From NCBI GenBank assembly GCA_919901875.1, contig CAKKQG010000455.1, forward strand, positions 1 to 13,284: a stretch of DNA of 13,284 bases, given 5' to 3'. Source of the DNA: Anaerolineales bacterium. GTDB lineage: Bacteria > Chloroflexota > Anaerolineae > Anaerolineales > VGOW01. How positions within the stretch are numbered: the first letter of the stretch is position 1; each line of letters begins with the position of its first letter. A model generated the notes under the pieces. That model was not told the origin of the DNA and searched no databases. It was given only the letters and a program-made list of their open reading frames with translations. Position numbers and translations under genes: made by a program. Positions 1-6,006 of the stretch are shown here, piece by piece.

Positions 1-2
1 TG

Positions 3-950
3 ATCGAACTCGACGCGCGCAAGTTCGGCATCCGCGAAGTGAAGATCGAAACGCCGCCGATGAAAGAGTTGCTGTTGAAGTATGGCTATCATCTCACCTC
101 GCTCTTCACCATCGTCATCTTCATGATGTTTGGTTTCACCGCCATTCTCTCCGTATTCTGGGCGAGCGTGGTGGCGTTTGCCTTAAGTTTTGTGCGGACG
201 GAGACTCGACTCACGCCGTCGAAATTATTCCGCGCGTTAGAGACGGGCGCAAAGCAAATTCTCTCGGTGGCGATCACCTGCGCCGGTGCCGGCATTATCA
301 TCGGCGTGTTCACGCTGACCGGATTCGGCCTCAAACTTTCGGGCATCATCGTTGACCTGGCAGGATCGAATCTGTTTTTGGGCTTAGTGTTCACGGCGCT
401 TGCCGTATGGGTTTTGGGATTGGCGCTGCCCATCACGGCCTCGTATATCATCGCCGCAGTCATGGCGGCTCCGGCATTAATTAAATTAGGCGTGCCGGAT
501 TTTGCGGCGCACATGTTCATCTTCTATTACGCGCTTCTCTCCGAAGTGTCACCACCGGTTGGGCTGTCGCCATTCGCGGCGGCGGCGATCACCGGCGGCA
601 ACCCTTACAAGACGATGATGATGGCTTGGAAGTACACCTTGCCGGCATTCATCGTGCCGTTCATGTTCACCCTTGCGCCCGAAGGCAGAGGCTTGCTGCT
701 GCAAGGTGATTGGATCAATATCCTCTTCGCCACGATCACGGCAATGGCAGGCATCACGGCGTTGACGACGGGCGTCGGCGGGTGGTTATTACGAAAGACA
801 GGTTGGGTCGAACGAATCGTGTTAGTGATCGCCGGATTGATGTTAACTTATCCCGCGACGAACTTGGATGTGATCGGTTTGTTGATGTTTGCGGTTGTGC
901 TGACGTATCAGTATGTGTTGAATCGAAGAGAGACATCTGCGATGGCATAA
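3..950 (+). CDS. TRAP transporter fused permease (DctQM/4TM-12TM type), C-terminal part
   Basis: This is the last 315 or so residues of an integral membrane permease. The frame is open to the left edge of the window, so the real start lies upstream and the GTG at 39 is only an internal codon. At least seven hydrophobic segments are visible. The stretch LLSEVSPPVGLSPFAAAAI (window residues about 180-198) matches the conserved E-x-x-PPVG-x-x-x-x-A-A loop of the large TRAP subunit. It is followed by a GNPYKTMMMAWKYTLPAFIVPF-like block typical of the fused 4TM-12TM permeases that pair with TAXI solute-binding proteins. TRAP systems import organic acids or related solutes using a sodium gradient, with an extracytoplasmic binding protein. 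The substrate cannot be read here because the binding-protein gene is outside the window. The gene ends in TAA. The family call is strong; the TAXI subtype is inferred from the fused-permease features. Confidence 0.9.
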   Translation: MELDARKFGIREVKIETPPMKELLLKYGYHLTSLFTIVIFMMFGFTAILSVFWASVVAFALSFVRTETRLTPSKLFRALETGAKQILSVAITCAGAGIIIGVFTLTGFGLKLSGIIVDLAGSNLFLGLVFTALAVWVLGLALPITASYIIAAVMAAPALIKLGVPDFAAHMFIFYYALLSEVSPPVGLSPFAAAAITGGNPYKTMMMAWKYTLPAFIVPFMFTLAPEGRGLLLQGDWINILFATITAMAGITALTTGVGGWLLRKTGWVERIVLVIAGLMLTYPATNLDVIGLLMFAVVLTYQYVLNRRETSAMA

Positions 951-989
951 ACGAAAGCGCTTTGCCTGCGCGTTATTGGGAATTACTAT

Positions 990-1017
990 TTGACATGGCG
1001 AGTATGTTGCATATAAT
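990..1017 (+). promoter_or_regulatory. Consensus sigma70-type promoter
   Basis: TTGACA at 990-995 and TATAAT at 1012-1017 are both exact consensus hexamers, separated by 16 bases. The predicted start, 7 bases after the -10 box, is G1024. That is the first base of the 5' strand of a folded RNA (see 1024-1092). It is the best promoter in the window and lies in the gap between the TRAP permease and the DUF3800 remnant. Confidence 0.8.
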
Positions 1018-1023
1018 CAAAGT

Positions 1024-1092
1024 GCGTCTGGGATGAGTCGCTAAGCGTCTCTTCTTGGGGCTTTCAGCCCTAAACCCAGTCGCGTTTTTTTT
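1024..1092 (+). ncRNA. Putative structured small RNA or leader (three-way junction plus U8 tract)
   Basis: The RNA expected from the promoter at 990-1017 folds by hand into a compact three-way junction. P1 pairs 1024-1032 with 1075-1083 (GCG-U-CUGGG with CCCAG-U-CGC, one U-U mismatch). P2 pairs 1035-1041 with 1045-1051 (GAG-U-CGC, loop UAA, GCG-U-CUC, again one U-U mismatch). P3 pairs 1055-1062 with 1066-1073 (core GGGCU/AGCCC, loop UUC). The joining strands are very short: AU, UUC and A. P1 closes directly before eight Ts at 1085-1092, so the 3' end looks like an intrinsic terminator. This gives a free RNA of about 69 nt, or a leader whose readthrough feeds the DUF3800 gene 20 nt further on. 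I do not recognise the family. The pairing is direct sequence evidence; expression and function are inferred. Confidence 0.55.
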
Positions 1093-1112
1093 AACGAGGC
1101 GAAAGACTCACG

Positions 1113-2015
1113 ATGCATCTCTGCTACATTGACGAATCAGGAACACCCGATATTCCTGGTAACACGTCTCACTTTATCCTTGCCGGTATTTCGATTCCGA
1201 TCTGGCATTGAAAAAGTTGCGATACAGAAATCGAAATCATCAAAAAGAAATACGCTTTGGATAATTCGGAAATCCATGTCGCTTGGATGCAAAGACCTTA
1301 CTTTGAACAATCTCGCATTCCAAATTTTGAGGCGTTGGACTACAAACAACGTCGAATGCAAGTAGAGAGCTTACGTCACGTCGAACTGTTGAGGCTGCAG
1401 CGAACAAAAAACCCAAAATTATACAAACAGACTCGCAAGAATTATCGTGAGACCGCCAGCTATATTCATTTGGGTTACAACGAACGACAAACGTTAGTCA
1501 AAGAACTCGCGCGATGTGTTTCAAAATGGGGATTCGCCAGGCTCTTCGCTGAGTGCATTGATAAAGTTCATTTTGTTTCGGCACGGACGATGCGCTCAAT
1601 TGATGAGCAAGCCTTTGAGCAAGTGATCTCACGGTTTGAGCAATACTTACAAAACACCAGCCGCAATACTCCTTCCCCGTCTTATGGTTTACTGATCCAC
1701 GACAACAATGAAACGGTTGCCAAAAAGCATACTGCTCTGATGAAAAACTTTCATCAACAGGGAACTTTCTGGACAACGATAAAAAGCATCATTGAGACTC
1801 CCTTGTTTGTAGACAGCCAACTGACGAGCATGGTGCAGATCGCTGATTTATGCGGTTATGCGTTACGTCGTTATCTCGAAAATGGGGAGGACGAACTTTT
1901 TGATTTGCTGTTTGAGCGCGCAGATCGCAAAGATGGCGTGGTTGTTGGTGTGCGACATTTTACGAAACCGAGCGGCTGTACCTGCAAAATATGTAATGCA
2001 CATAAACGATCTTAG
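1113..2015 (+). pseudogene. DUF3800 family protein, interrupted by an in-frame TGA
   Basis: The frame starting at ATG 1113 gives MHLCYIDESGTPDIPGN, the hallmark N-terminus of DUF3800 proteins, an RNase H-like fold of unknown role often found in mobile or defence contexts. It runs to IPIWH and hits TGA at 1209-1211 (codon 33). The same frame then continues without shift for 267 more codons to the stop at 2013-2015. Family members typically have Trp here (IWHW), so one TGG-to-TGA change explains the break. Later conserved features are intact: SEIHVAWM, IHD (Asp about 197), FVDSQ (Asp about 234), QIADLCGYALRRY (Asp about 245) and a C-terminal CTCKIC cysteine cluster. A TTG at 1257 could restart translation but would lose the YIDES motif with its acidic residues. 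A GAGG lies 13 nt before ATG 1113. The break is a genuine mutation or a base error. The family call is strong; loss of function is likely but not certain. Confidence 0.82.
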
Positions 2016-2038
2016 CTGCGTAAGGCGATTTATTAAAC

Positions 2039-2074
2039 AAGAACCCCGCTTTCTTCAAAGAAAGCGGGGTTCTT
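2039..2074. terminator. Bidirectional intrinsic terminator between convergent genes
   Basis: A perfect 17-base inverted repeat, AAGAACCCCGCTTTCTT and its complement, is separated by only CA, so in practice it is a stem of about 14-15 bp with a small loop. It is followed on the plus strand by TTATTTAACT and later a T6 run, and on the minus strand by TGTTTAATAAA. It sits 24 bases after the DUF3800 stop and could stop transcription from both sides. Confidence 0.85.
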
Positions 2075-2099
2075 ATTTAACTCGGTGTTTTTTGATTTT

Positions 2100-2129
2100 G
2101 TAGAGACGTTGCAATGCAACGTCTTCTAC
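2100..2129. repeat. Palindromic REP-like element or second terminator hairpin
   Basis: GTAGA-GACGTTGCA, a single A, then TGCAACGTC-T-TCTAC forms a 14-bp stem with one bulged base. It lies 7 bases beyond the stop of the minus-strand LPETG gene, so it may be that gene's terminator hairpin. Its GACGTTGCA/TGCAACGTC core also resembles short dispersed palindromes I recall from cyanobacterial and Chloroflexota genomes. That resemblance is from memory and no second copy is present in this window. Confidence 0.55.
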
Positions 2130-2136
2130 GAAAACA

Positions 2137-2898
2137 TCATGCGCTTCGTGTTCGCAACTGCCGCGCGATGATCACCAAGCCGATCAGCAAGACTGCGGCA
2201 ATGATCATCGTCGGGATGCCGACATCTTCGGCAAAGCCCGTTTCGGGCAAGCCGGTTGGGGTCGGCGTACGGGTCTGGGTCAAGTCAACCGCACCACCGC
2301 CAATGCCGGATGCCGATGTGCCAGTACCGGGCGCTAAAGTGGGTCGCGTGCCGGTTGGAGTCGCCGTGCTAAGACTCACAATGCGAGTCGGGGTGCGAGT
2401 ATCCACACCGCCACCGCCGATGCCCGGAGTGCCTGCCGTGCCTGTCGCCAAAGCCGCGCCGCCGATTCGTGTGGGCGTGCGGCTAGGAGTCGGACTCGGT
2501 CCGGGTGTGATCGTCGCTGGCGCAAGCGTTGGCAATCCAGTAACGCCTAACACCGGAGTGTTGGTCGCAACAAGAGGAAGCAGTGGCGGCAGGGTTGGCG
2601 TTTCTGTTGGCACGGAGGTCGCCGTCGGCGGGTTCGCCGTGTTCTGAGCATCAATCGCCACTTGGGCATTCGTCGCCGCAATCGCCGCCACTTGAGTCTG
2701 GCGCGCAGTAGATTGAGTAGGCGCGAAGACCAACAAGTAGCCTACAACCGCCACCACGCCGCACAAGAACAGCGCGCCCAAGCCAATCGCCACAAAGATA
2801 AACGTCCGGTTGGACGAACCTTCGGAAGCAGTCGCCTCTTCTTCTTCATCTAGAACTTCTTCGTCGTCAGTGAATTCTTCTTCAGTAGGATCAGTCAT
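2137..2898 (-). CDS. Thr/Pro-rich membrane-anchored protein with C-terminal LPETG sorting motif
   Basis: This is a 253-residue protein of unknown function. The start is set at ATG 2898 because a good ribosome site (GAGGAG, 9 nt spacing) precedes it; an upstream in-frame ATG at 2961 has none. Residues 1-31 are strongly acidic (runs of E and D). A hydrophobic segment follows (about 34-60, FIFVAIGLGALFLCGVV...). Then comes a long low-complexity Thr/Pro/Gly/Ala linker of about 150 residues with repeats of the type GIGGGxVD-x-TxTPT. At the C-terminus is LPETG (217-221), then a hydrophobic helix and a basic tail RQLRTRSA. This is the classic three-part cell-wall sorting signal used by sortases, which cleave between T and G and join the protein to an envelope component. 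No sortase gene is in the window. The N-terminal segment looks like an uncleaved anchor, which is unusual for a sortase substrate. Likely a surface stalk or spacer; sortase processing is inferred. Confidence 0.75.
   Translation of the reverse strand: MTDPTEEEFTDDEEVLDEEEEATASEGSSNRTFIFVAIGLGALFLCGVVAVVGYLLVFAPTQSTARQTQVAAIAATNAQVAIDAQNTANPPTATSVPTETPTLPPLLPLVATNTPVLGVTGLPTLAPATITPGPSPTPSRTPTRIGGAALATGTAGTPGIGGGGVDTRTPTRIVSLSTATPTGTRPTLAPGTGTSASGIGGGAVDLTQTRTPTPTGLPETGFAEDVGIPTMIIAAVLLIGLVIIARQLRTRSA
2236..2250 (-). other. LPETG sortase-recognition motif codons
   Basis: The codons for L-P-E-T-G lie here, 32 residues before the end of the 253-residue protein. They are followed by a hydrophobic stretch (about residues 227-245) and a short Arg-containing tail, as expected for a cell-wall sorting signal. 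Confidence 0.7.
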
Positions 2899-2932
2899 AG
2901 CGTGTTTCTCCTCACAATAATTAAGCGCGTAT

Positions 2933-2961
2933 TCTATATCGTATTTAAAATCGCGCCACAA
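2933..2961 (-). promoter_or_regulatory. Candidate promoter of the LPETG-protein gene
   Basis: Read on the minus strand: TTGTGG (2961-2956), a 17-base spacer, then TATAGA (2938-2933). The match is moderate (3/6 and 4/6). It lies about 35 bases before the ATG at 2898 and downstream of the palindromic terminator-like block, as expected if this gene is its own unit. Confidence 0.4.
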
Positions 2962-2970
2962 GCGCAGACC

Positions 2971-3023
2971 AGACCCGAAGGGTTTGTATCAGACCCTAAG
3001 GGTTTATAAAACCCTTAGGGTCT
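2971..3023. terminator. Palindromic repeat block, likely terminator of the minus-strand cluster
   Basis: Three related 15-base units occur here. AGACCCGAAGGGTTT is at 2971-2985, AGACCCTAAGGGTTT is at 2991-3005, and an exact inverted copy of the latter is at 3009-3023. The last two form a perfect 15-bp stem with loop ATA. The block lies 13 bases beyond the stop of the gene at 3037-4095. There is no long U-tract, so it could act as a weak terminator or as an mRNA 3'-end stabiliser. Each unit is itself nearly palindromic (ACCCTAAGGGT). Confidence 0.6.
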
Positions 3024-3036
3024 TGTCGGTCCGCAA

Positions 3037-4095
3037 TCACTCTAACACTTCTAAATTTTCCAGTGGCACAAAAATCGTCCCACCCTCTGCTTCGAGATAC
3101 GCGCCCATCCCTTGAATGCCACTAAGAAATGTATACGGACGATCTGGGATGGAACGGATCACACCAACGACTCCGGGATATGGAACGCGCAACACGCGCA
3201 CTTTGCGACCCACATCCAACTTTTGACCTTCGGACGGTTGCGGCGGCGGCGTGTAGGGCGTTGGCAATGGAATAATTAATTCCGGGCGATGCCCAGACCA
3301 ACGATCTGCCGCGCGCGCGTCAAGAAATGCCTCGCGTCCGTTCTGACTTACCAGCAAAGTCCACAGTGGTTCAGCCATCGGGCGTTTGCCAAATCCTTCG
3401 GTCACAACTATCGGATAGGACATGGCGCGCGCGGCAGGGATCGAGGCCGAAGGGATGCCGCCGACGACCAGACCTTTCACCTGCGCCTTCTGCGCCGCCC
3501 TCAGCACGGCGTCATCCGCCAGCCCGCCAATGAGGATCGAGCCAGAGCAACTTGCATCCAATAAAGATAGATCGATCAGCCCGCCGCGATCATCGGAGAT
3601 CATTTTCAATAAACCAAATTCCTCTTTGCCCGATCCCCACACACCCTGCACCAGTGACGCCGTCGCTTCAATCGTAACGCCTAATTCCGGAATCACACTG
3701 ACCACTTGCCCGCCGAATCCAGCGCGCAATTCAAAGGTGTGACCGATAGACTCAAACAACAATCGCCCGCCCTCGACCGTCACCACTTTACCGCGCGCGG
3801 GCGCCGTCACTTTGTTGCTGCCAAACATACCGGCCTTCAACGCCAACACTTTGCCTTTTTCCACTTCGGTGTTGGGTTTCACTTTGATATATTGATTCAC
3901 CTCTTCCGGCTTCACGCCAAAACGGCGCGGCAGATCGTAGATGAAGTGTTTGCCCGTCGCCGTTGTTTTGGCGACAACTGACGTGGCTTCCACACGCACT
4001 CCTTCATCCACGACGACGTAGCCCGCAGTGGGCAACATGCGCTCGCGGCGGACGGTGGCTAAGGGAAGTGCGTGAGTTGTTCCGGGAATTATCAT
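3037..4095 (-). CDS. Uncharacterised protein with barrel-sandwich (biotinyl/lipoyl-like) and C-terminal KOW-like domains
   Basis: This is a 352-residue, apparently soluble protein with no signal peptide or membrane helix. Residues about 67-125 (V-x-x-x-T-E-V-E-K-G-K-V-L-A then TAPARGKVVTVEGG) have the spacing of a barrel-sandwich hybrid fold as in biotinyl/lipoyl carriers and RnfC/NqrA-type proteins. There is no biotinylation MKM or lipoylation DK signature, so no modification is predicted. The middle (about 165-265) is alpha/beta with a Gly-rich stretch (GSILIGGLADDAV, VKGLVVGGIPSASIPAA). Residues about 294-352 (VGRKVRVLRVPYPGVVGVI ... PLENLEVLE) look like a KOW/SH3-type barrel. It starts 87 bases after the MutL-family gene stop, and the two are probably functional partners. 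No recognisable Shine-Dalgarno lies close to ATG 4095, but a promoter-like sequence is just upstream. The exact role is unknown; the domain calls are by pattern only. Confidence 0.65.
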   Translation of the reverse strand: MIIPGTTHALPLATVRRERMLPTAGYVVVDEGVRVEATSVVAKTTATGKHFIYDLPRRFGVKPEEVNQYIKVKPNTEVEKGKVLALKAGMFGSNKVTAPARGKVVTVEGGRLLFESIGHTFELRAGFGGQVVSVIPELGVTIEATASLVQGVWGSGKEEFGLLKMISDDRGGLIDLSLLDASCSGSILIGGLADDAVLRAAQKAQVKGLVVGGIPSASIPAARAMSYPIVVTEGFGKRPMAEPLWTLLVSQNGREAFLDARAADRWSGHRPELIIPLPTPYTPPPQPSEGQKLDVGRKVRVLRVPYPGVVGVIRSIPDRPYTFLSGIQGMGAYLEAEGGTIFVPLENLEVLE

Positions 4096-4115
4096 TGCAA
4101 GAATTGTTCCAACTT

Positions 4116-4133
4116 CAAATTACAAACTTCAAA
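4116..4133 (-). repeat. Intergenic repeat copy 1 (TTTGAAGTTTGTAATTTG)
   Basis: On the minus strand this 18-base sequence matches the copy at 5975-5992 at 17 of 18 positions. It sits in an AT-rich, low-complexity spacer between the MutL-family gene and its downstream partner. The rest of the spacer holds runs of CTTCAAA and CCACCCAA-like units. Confidence 0.6.
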
Positions 4134-4147
4134 CTTCAAAATTTCAA
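4119..4147 (-). promoter_or_regulatory. Candidate promoter within the intergenic repeat
   Basis: Minus strand: TTGAAA (4147-4142), a 17-base spacer, then TGTAAT (4124-4119). Each box matches consensus at 5 of 6 positions. The predicted start is about 17 bases before ATG 4095. The -10 box is part of the repeat shared with 5975-5992. Confidence 0.45.
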
Positions 4148-4182
4148 ACCACCCAACCACCTAACCACCCAACTTCCAACTT

Positions 4183-5934
4183 CTAGCTCTCATATTCTCC
4201 CAACACCGTACACCACTTCTTCACCGCTTCGTATCGCTTGGCGGGTTGTTTGGGGAAGACGATGGGGCGGCCTCGGGCGTCAATAATCAGGCCGACGGCG
4301 CCACCTTTGACAGTGATCGTTTTAGAAGTCCCCGCGCCGAATCCGGCATCGAATCCGCTGTAGGGTTGAATGTTGACTTTCGCTTCTTGATCGGCGGGCA
4401 GAGGGATCACTTGCAGCGTGCCGAATTGAATCTTGAGATCAGTTTTCTCGCCATTCTTGGGTTCTACTTTAATCCGCGCGACTTCTTGAGCGGCTCGCGC
4501 CTCGCCGACGAGTGAGATAGCTGTGCCGAGATTCATAAAGCTGCCCGACTCCATTATTTGCACGGTCGCCGTTGGGTTGAGGGCAGAGACAACGCCCAAC
4601 GCGGGCGCGAGGGTGTACGTATCCAAAATAAAATTTGTCACGCCGCAGGGTTGAAGCCCATCGAGGACGATCAACGCCGCTTGCCCCGGTTTGGGCGCGC
4701 GAGTTAGCACCGCGCCATCAATGAGTATGTTGTCGAAGTAAGGCGTGAGGCTGGGTCCACTGCCTTTGACGCTGGCGGGATAGATTGGCAAAGCAGAGGC
4801 GAGGGTGATCTGCAAACATTCGCGGGCTAAAGCGTGTTCAAGATAGAGATCATCTAACTCTTGCGGCACGGAGGCTGGCGCGAGTGATTTGTTGTAAATG
4901 TAATCGCGCATGGTGTTGGGCGAAACTTCACGCGGCAGCCATCGCGTCAGACGATCCAGAGTCGTGTAGTGAAGGACGTTGACCGCGTTGTGTCCCACGC
5001 CAATATCGGGGCGCGTCATCAAGGACAGTCTGCCGCGAAACGAAGCGGCAAGTGACGTCGCCGAGGATCCAATATCAATGCCGAGCGCGCCGTTGTCGGA
5101 CTTGTGAAGTCGATTCAAATAATTAACGACGAAGCCTTGCGCTTGCGCCGTCGGCAGCACGCTTCCGCCCCAACGGGCGATCTCCGAATACCCGGCGATG
5201 CGCCCGATGCGAACATGTTCGTAGATGGTGCTGAGTTGGCGGCGCGCCGGATCAATGTTTTCTCGATCTAATTCGGGGCGCATGTTTTCCGCTTCGGTCA
5301 CTTCACATAATCCTTCAAACCGTTTTTTTACATCGGCACGAATATCACGATTGCCGCTATAGAGAACTTCGGGGCGTTTGTTTTGCGGCATGAGGCGGAT
5401 CGCCATGATCGCCGTATCTACTAAACGCAGCACCGCGCTCTTCGATCCGTGCTCGGTGCCACCGGCGATGATAAGGATGTCGGGCTTGGCGGCGAGGAAC
5501 GAATCGATCTGCTGTTCTTCGCGGCGGCGATCACCCAAACTGAGAACCTCGACGACCTTTAAATAATTCGATCCGGCAACTTTTTGCGCGGTGGCGACCG
5601 AGACGTTGGGCATAAGACCCACAATCGCCACACGCAGCGCTTCCCCGGCGCTGGAGGTTGCCACCAGAGAGTCGGCGCCACTTCCGTCGGCTTGGCTGGG
5701 GATGATGAAGTGTTCGGACTCATCGAGGAATCTGCGTCCGGTCACTTCACTCAATTGATCCAATGCTTGGCGCACGCCTTCGCCCATATCGTTAAAGGGA
5801 AGTTCGATGGTGGTGCGCGCTTGACCGGAAGCGACGAAACGAAATTCGCCACCGGCAATATCCAACAAAGCAACGCGGGTGTAGATGTTGCCAATGTCAA
5901 CAGCGAGAAGGGAGTCTGTGGGGGCGGTAGGCAT
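4183..5934 (-). CDS. MutL-family (glutamate mutase L-like) ASKHA ATPase
   Basis: This 583-residue soluble protein belongs to the GlmL/MutL group of the actin-Hsp70-sugar kinase fold. It is unrelated to the mismatch-repair MutL. The first phosphate-binding motif is LLAVDIGNIYTRVALLD (residues 9-25). A second half begins with GALGIDIGSSATSLAASF (282-299). DILIIAGGTEHGSKSAVLRLV (152-172), a SGSFMNLG-type loop and the C-terminal GGAVGLIIDARGRP are also typical. In Clostridium the homologue lies between the two glutamate mutase subunit genes and is thought to help keep the B12 enzyme active. No mutase gene is present here, so this member probably serves something else, such as its 352-residue neighbour or the upstream membrane cluster. 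ATG 5934 is chosen because DIGN follows at the usual distance; no Shine-Dalgarno precedes it. It is longer than GlmL itself (about 460 residues from memory). The family call is strong; the function is unknown. Confidence 0.85.
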   Translation of the reverse strand: MPTAPTDSLLAVDIGNIYTRVALLDIAGGEFRFVASGQARTTIELPFNDMGEGVRQALDQLSEVTGRRFLDESEHFIIPSQADGSGADSLVATSSAGEALRVAIVGLMPNVSVATAQKVAGSNYLKVVEVLSLGDRRREEQQIDSFLAAKPDILIIAGGTEHGSKSAVLRLVDTAIMAIRLMPQNKRPEVLYSGNRDIRADVKKRFEGLCEVTEAENMRPELDRENIDPARRQLSTIYEHVRIGRIAGYSEIARWGGSVLPTAQAQGFVVNYLNRLHKSDNGALGIDIGSSATSLAASFRGRLSLMTRPDIGVGHNAVNVLHYTTLDRLTRWLPREVSPNTMRDYIYNKSLAPASVPQELDDLYLEHALARECLQITLASALPIYPASVKGSGPSLTPYFDNILIDGAVLTRAPKPGQAALIVLDGLQPCGVTNFILDTYTLAPALGVVSALNPTATVQIMESGSFMNLGTAISLVGEARAAQEVARIKVEPKNGEKTDLKIQFGTLQVIPLPADQEAKVNIQPYSGFDAGFGAGTSKTITVKGGAVGLIIDARGRPIVFPKQPAKRYEAVKKWCTVLGEYES

Positions 5935-5974
5935 TTAAGAAATGAACAATGAAAGAATGAATAATGACAAATGA

Positions 5975-5992
5975 CAAATTGCAAACTTCAAA
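5975..5992 (-). repeat. Intergenic repeat copy 2 (TTTGAAGTTTGCAATTTG)
   Basis: This differs at one base from the copy at 4116-4133. It is followed on the minus strand by a low-complexity run of TCATTTGTCATTATTCATT-type sequence up to the MutL-family start. Both copies stand immediately upstream of a minus-strand gene. Confidence 0.6.
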
Positions 5993-6006
5993 ACAAACAG
6001 GGTCAA
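5978..6006 (-). promoter_or_regulatory. Weak candidate promoter of the MutL-family gene
   Basis: Minus strand: TTGACC (6006-6001, overlapping the end of the PIN gene), a 17-base spacer, then TGCAAT (5983-5978). The boxes match at 5 and 4 of 6 positions. The start would be about 37 bases before ATG 5934. It may be only internal to the longer operon. Confidence 0.3.

Noticed and set aside
1024..1092. Hammerhead ribozyme, suggested by GGGATGAGTCGC-TAA-GCG and the three-way junction
   Set aside because: The conserved CUGAUGA and GAAA core strands are absent (GGGAUGA and UCUUC instead), so self-cleavage is not supported.
1209..1211. TGA read as Trp or selenocysteine
   Set aside because: The genes ending at 2137, 3037, 7490, 11210 and 11977 use TGA as a normal stop. 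The family expects Trp rather than Cys or Sec here, and there is no recognised recoding element.
2114..2647. A plus-strand open frame rich in V, G and P
   Set aside because: It is the antisense shadow of the Thr/Pro-rich LPETG gene, with no ribosome site and no recognisable domain.
2971..3023. CRISPR-like short repeats
   Set aside because: Only three units occur, one of them inverted, with spacers of 3-5 bases, and there are no cas genes.
3422..3742. Plus-strand open frames inside the 352-residue gene
   Set aside because: They are reverse-strand shadows caused by codon bias, with no start signal or family resemblance.
3037..4095. Biotin or lipoyl carrier protein
   Set aside because: The fold pattern is similar, but neither the MKM nor the DK-type modified-lysine motif is present at the hairpin.
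4183..5934. DNA mismatch-repair MutL
   Set aside because: The motifs are of the ASKHA type (DIGN...; GIDIGSS), not of the GHKL ATPase fold.
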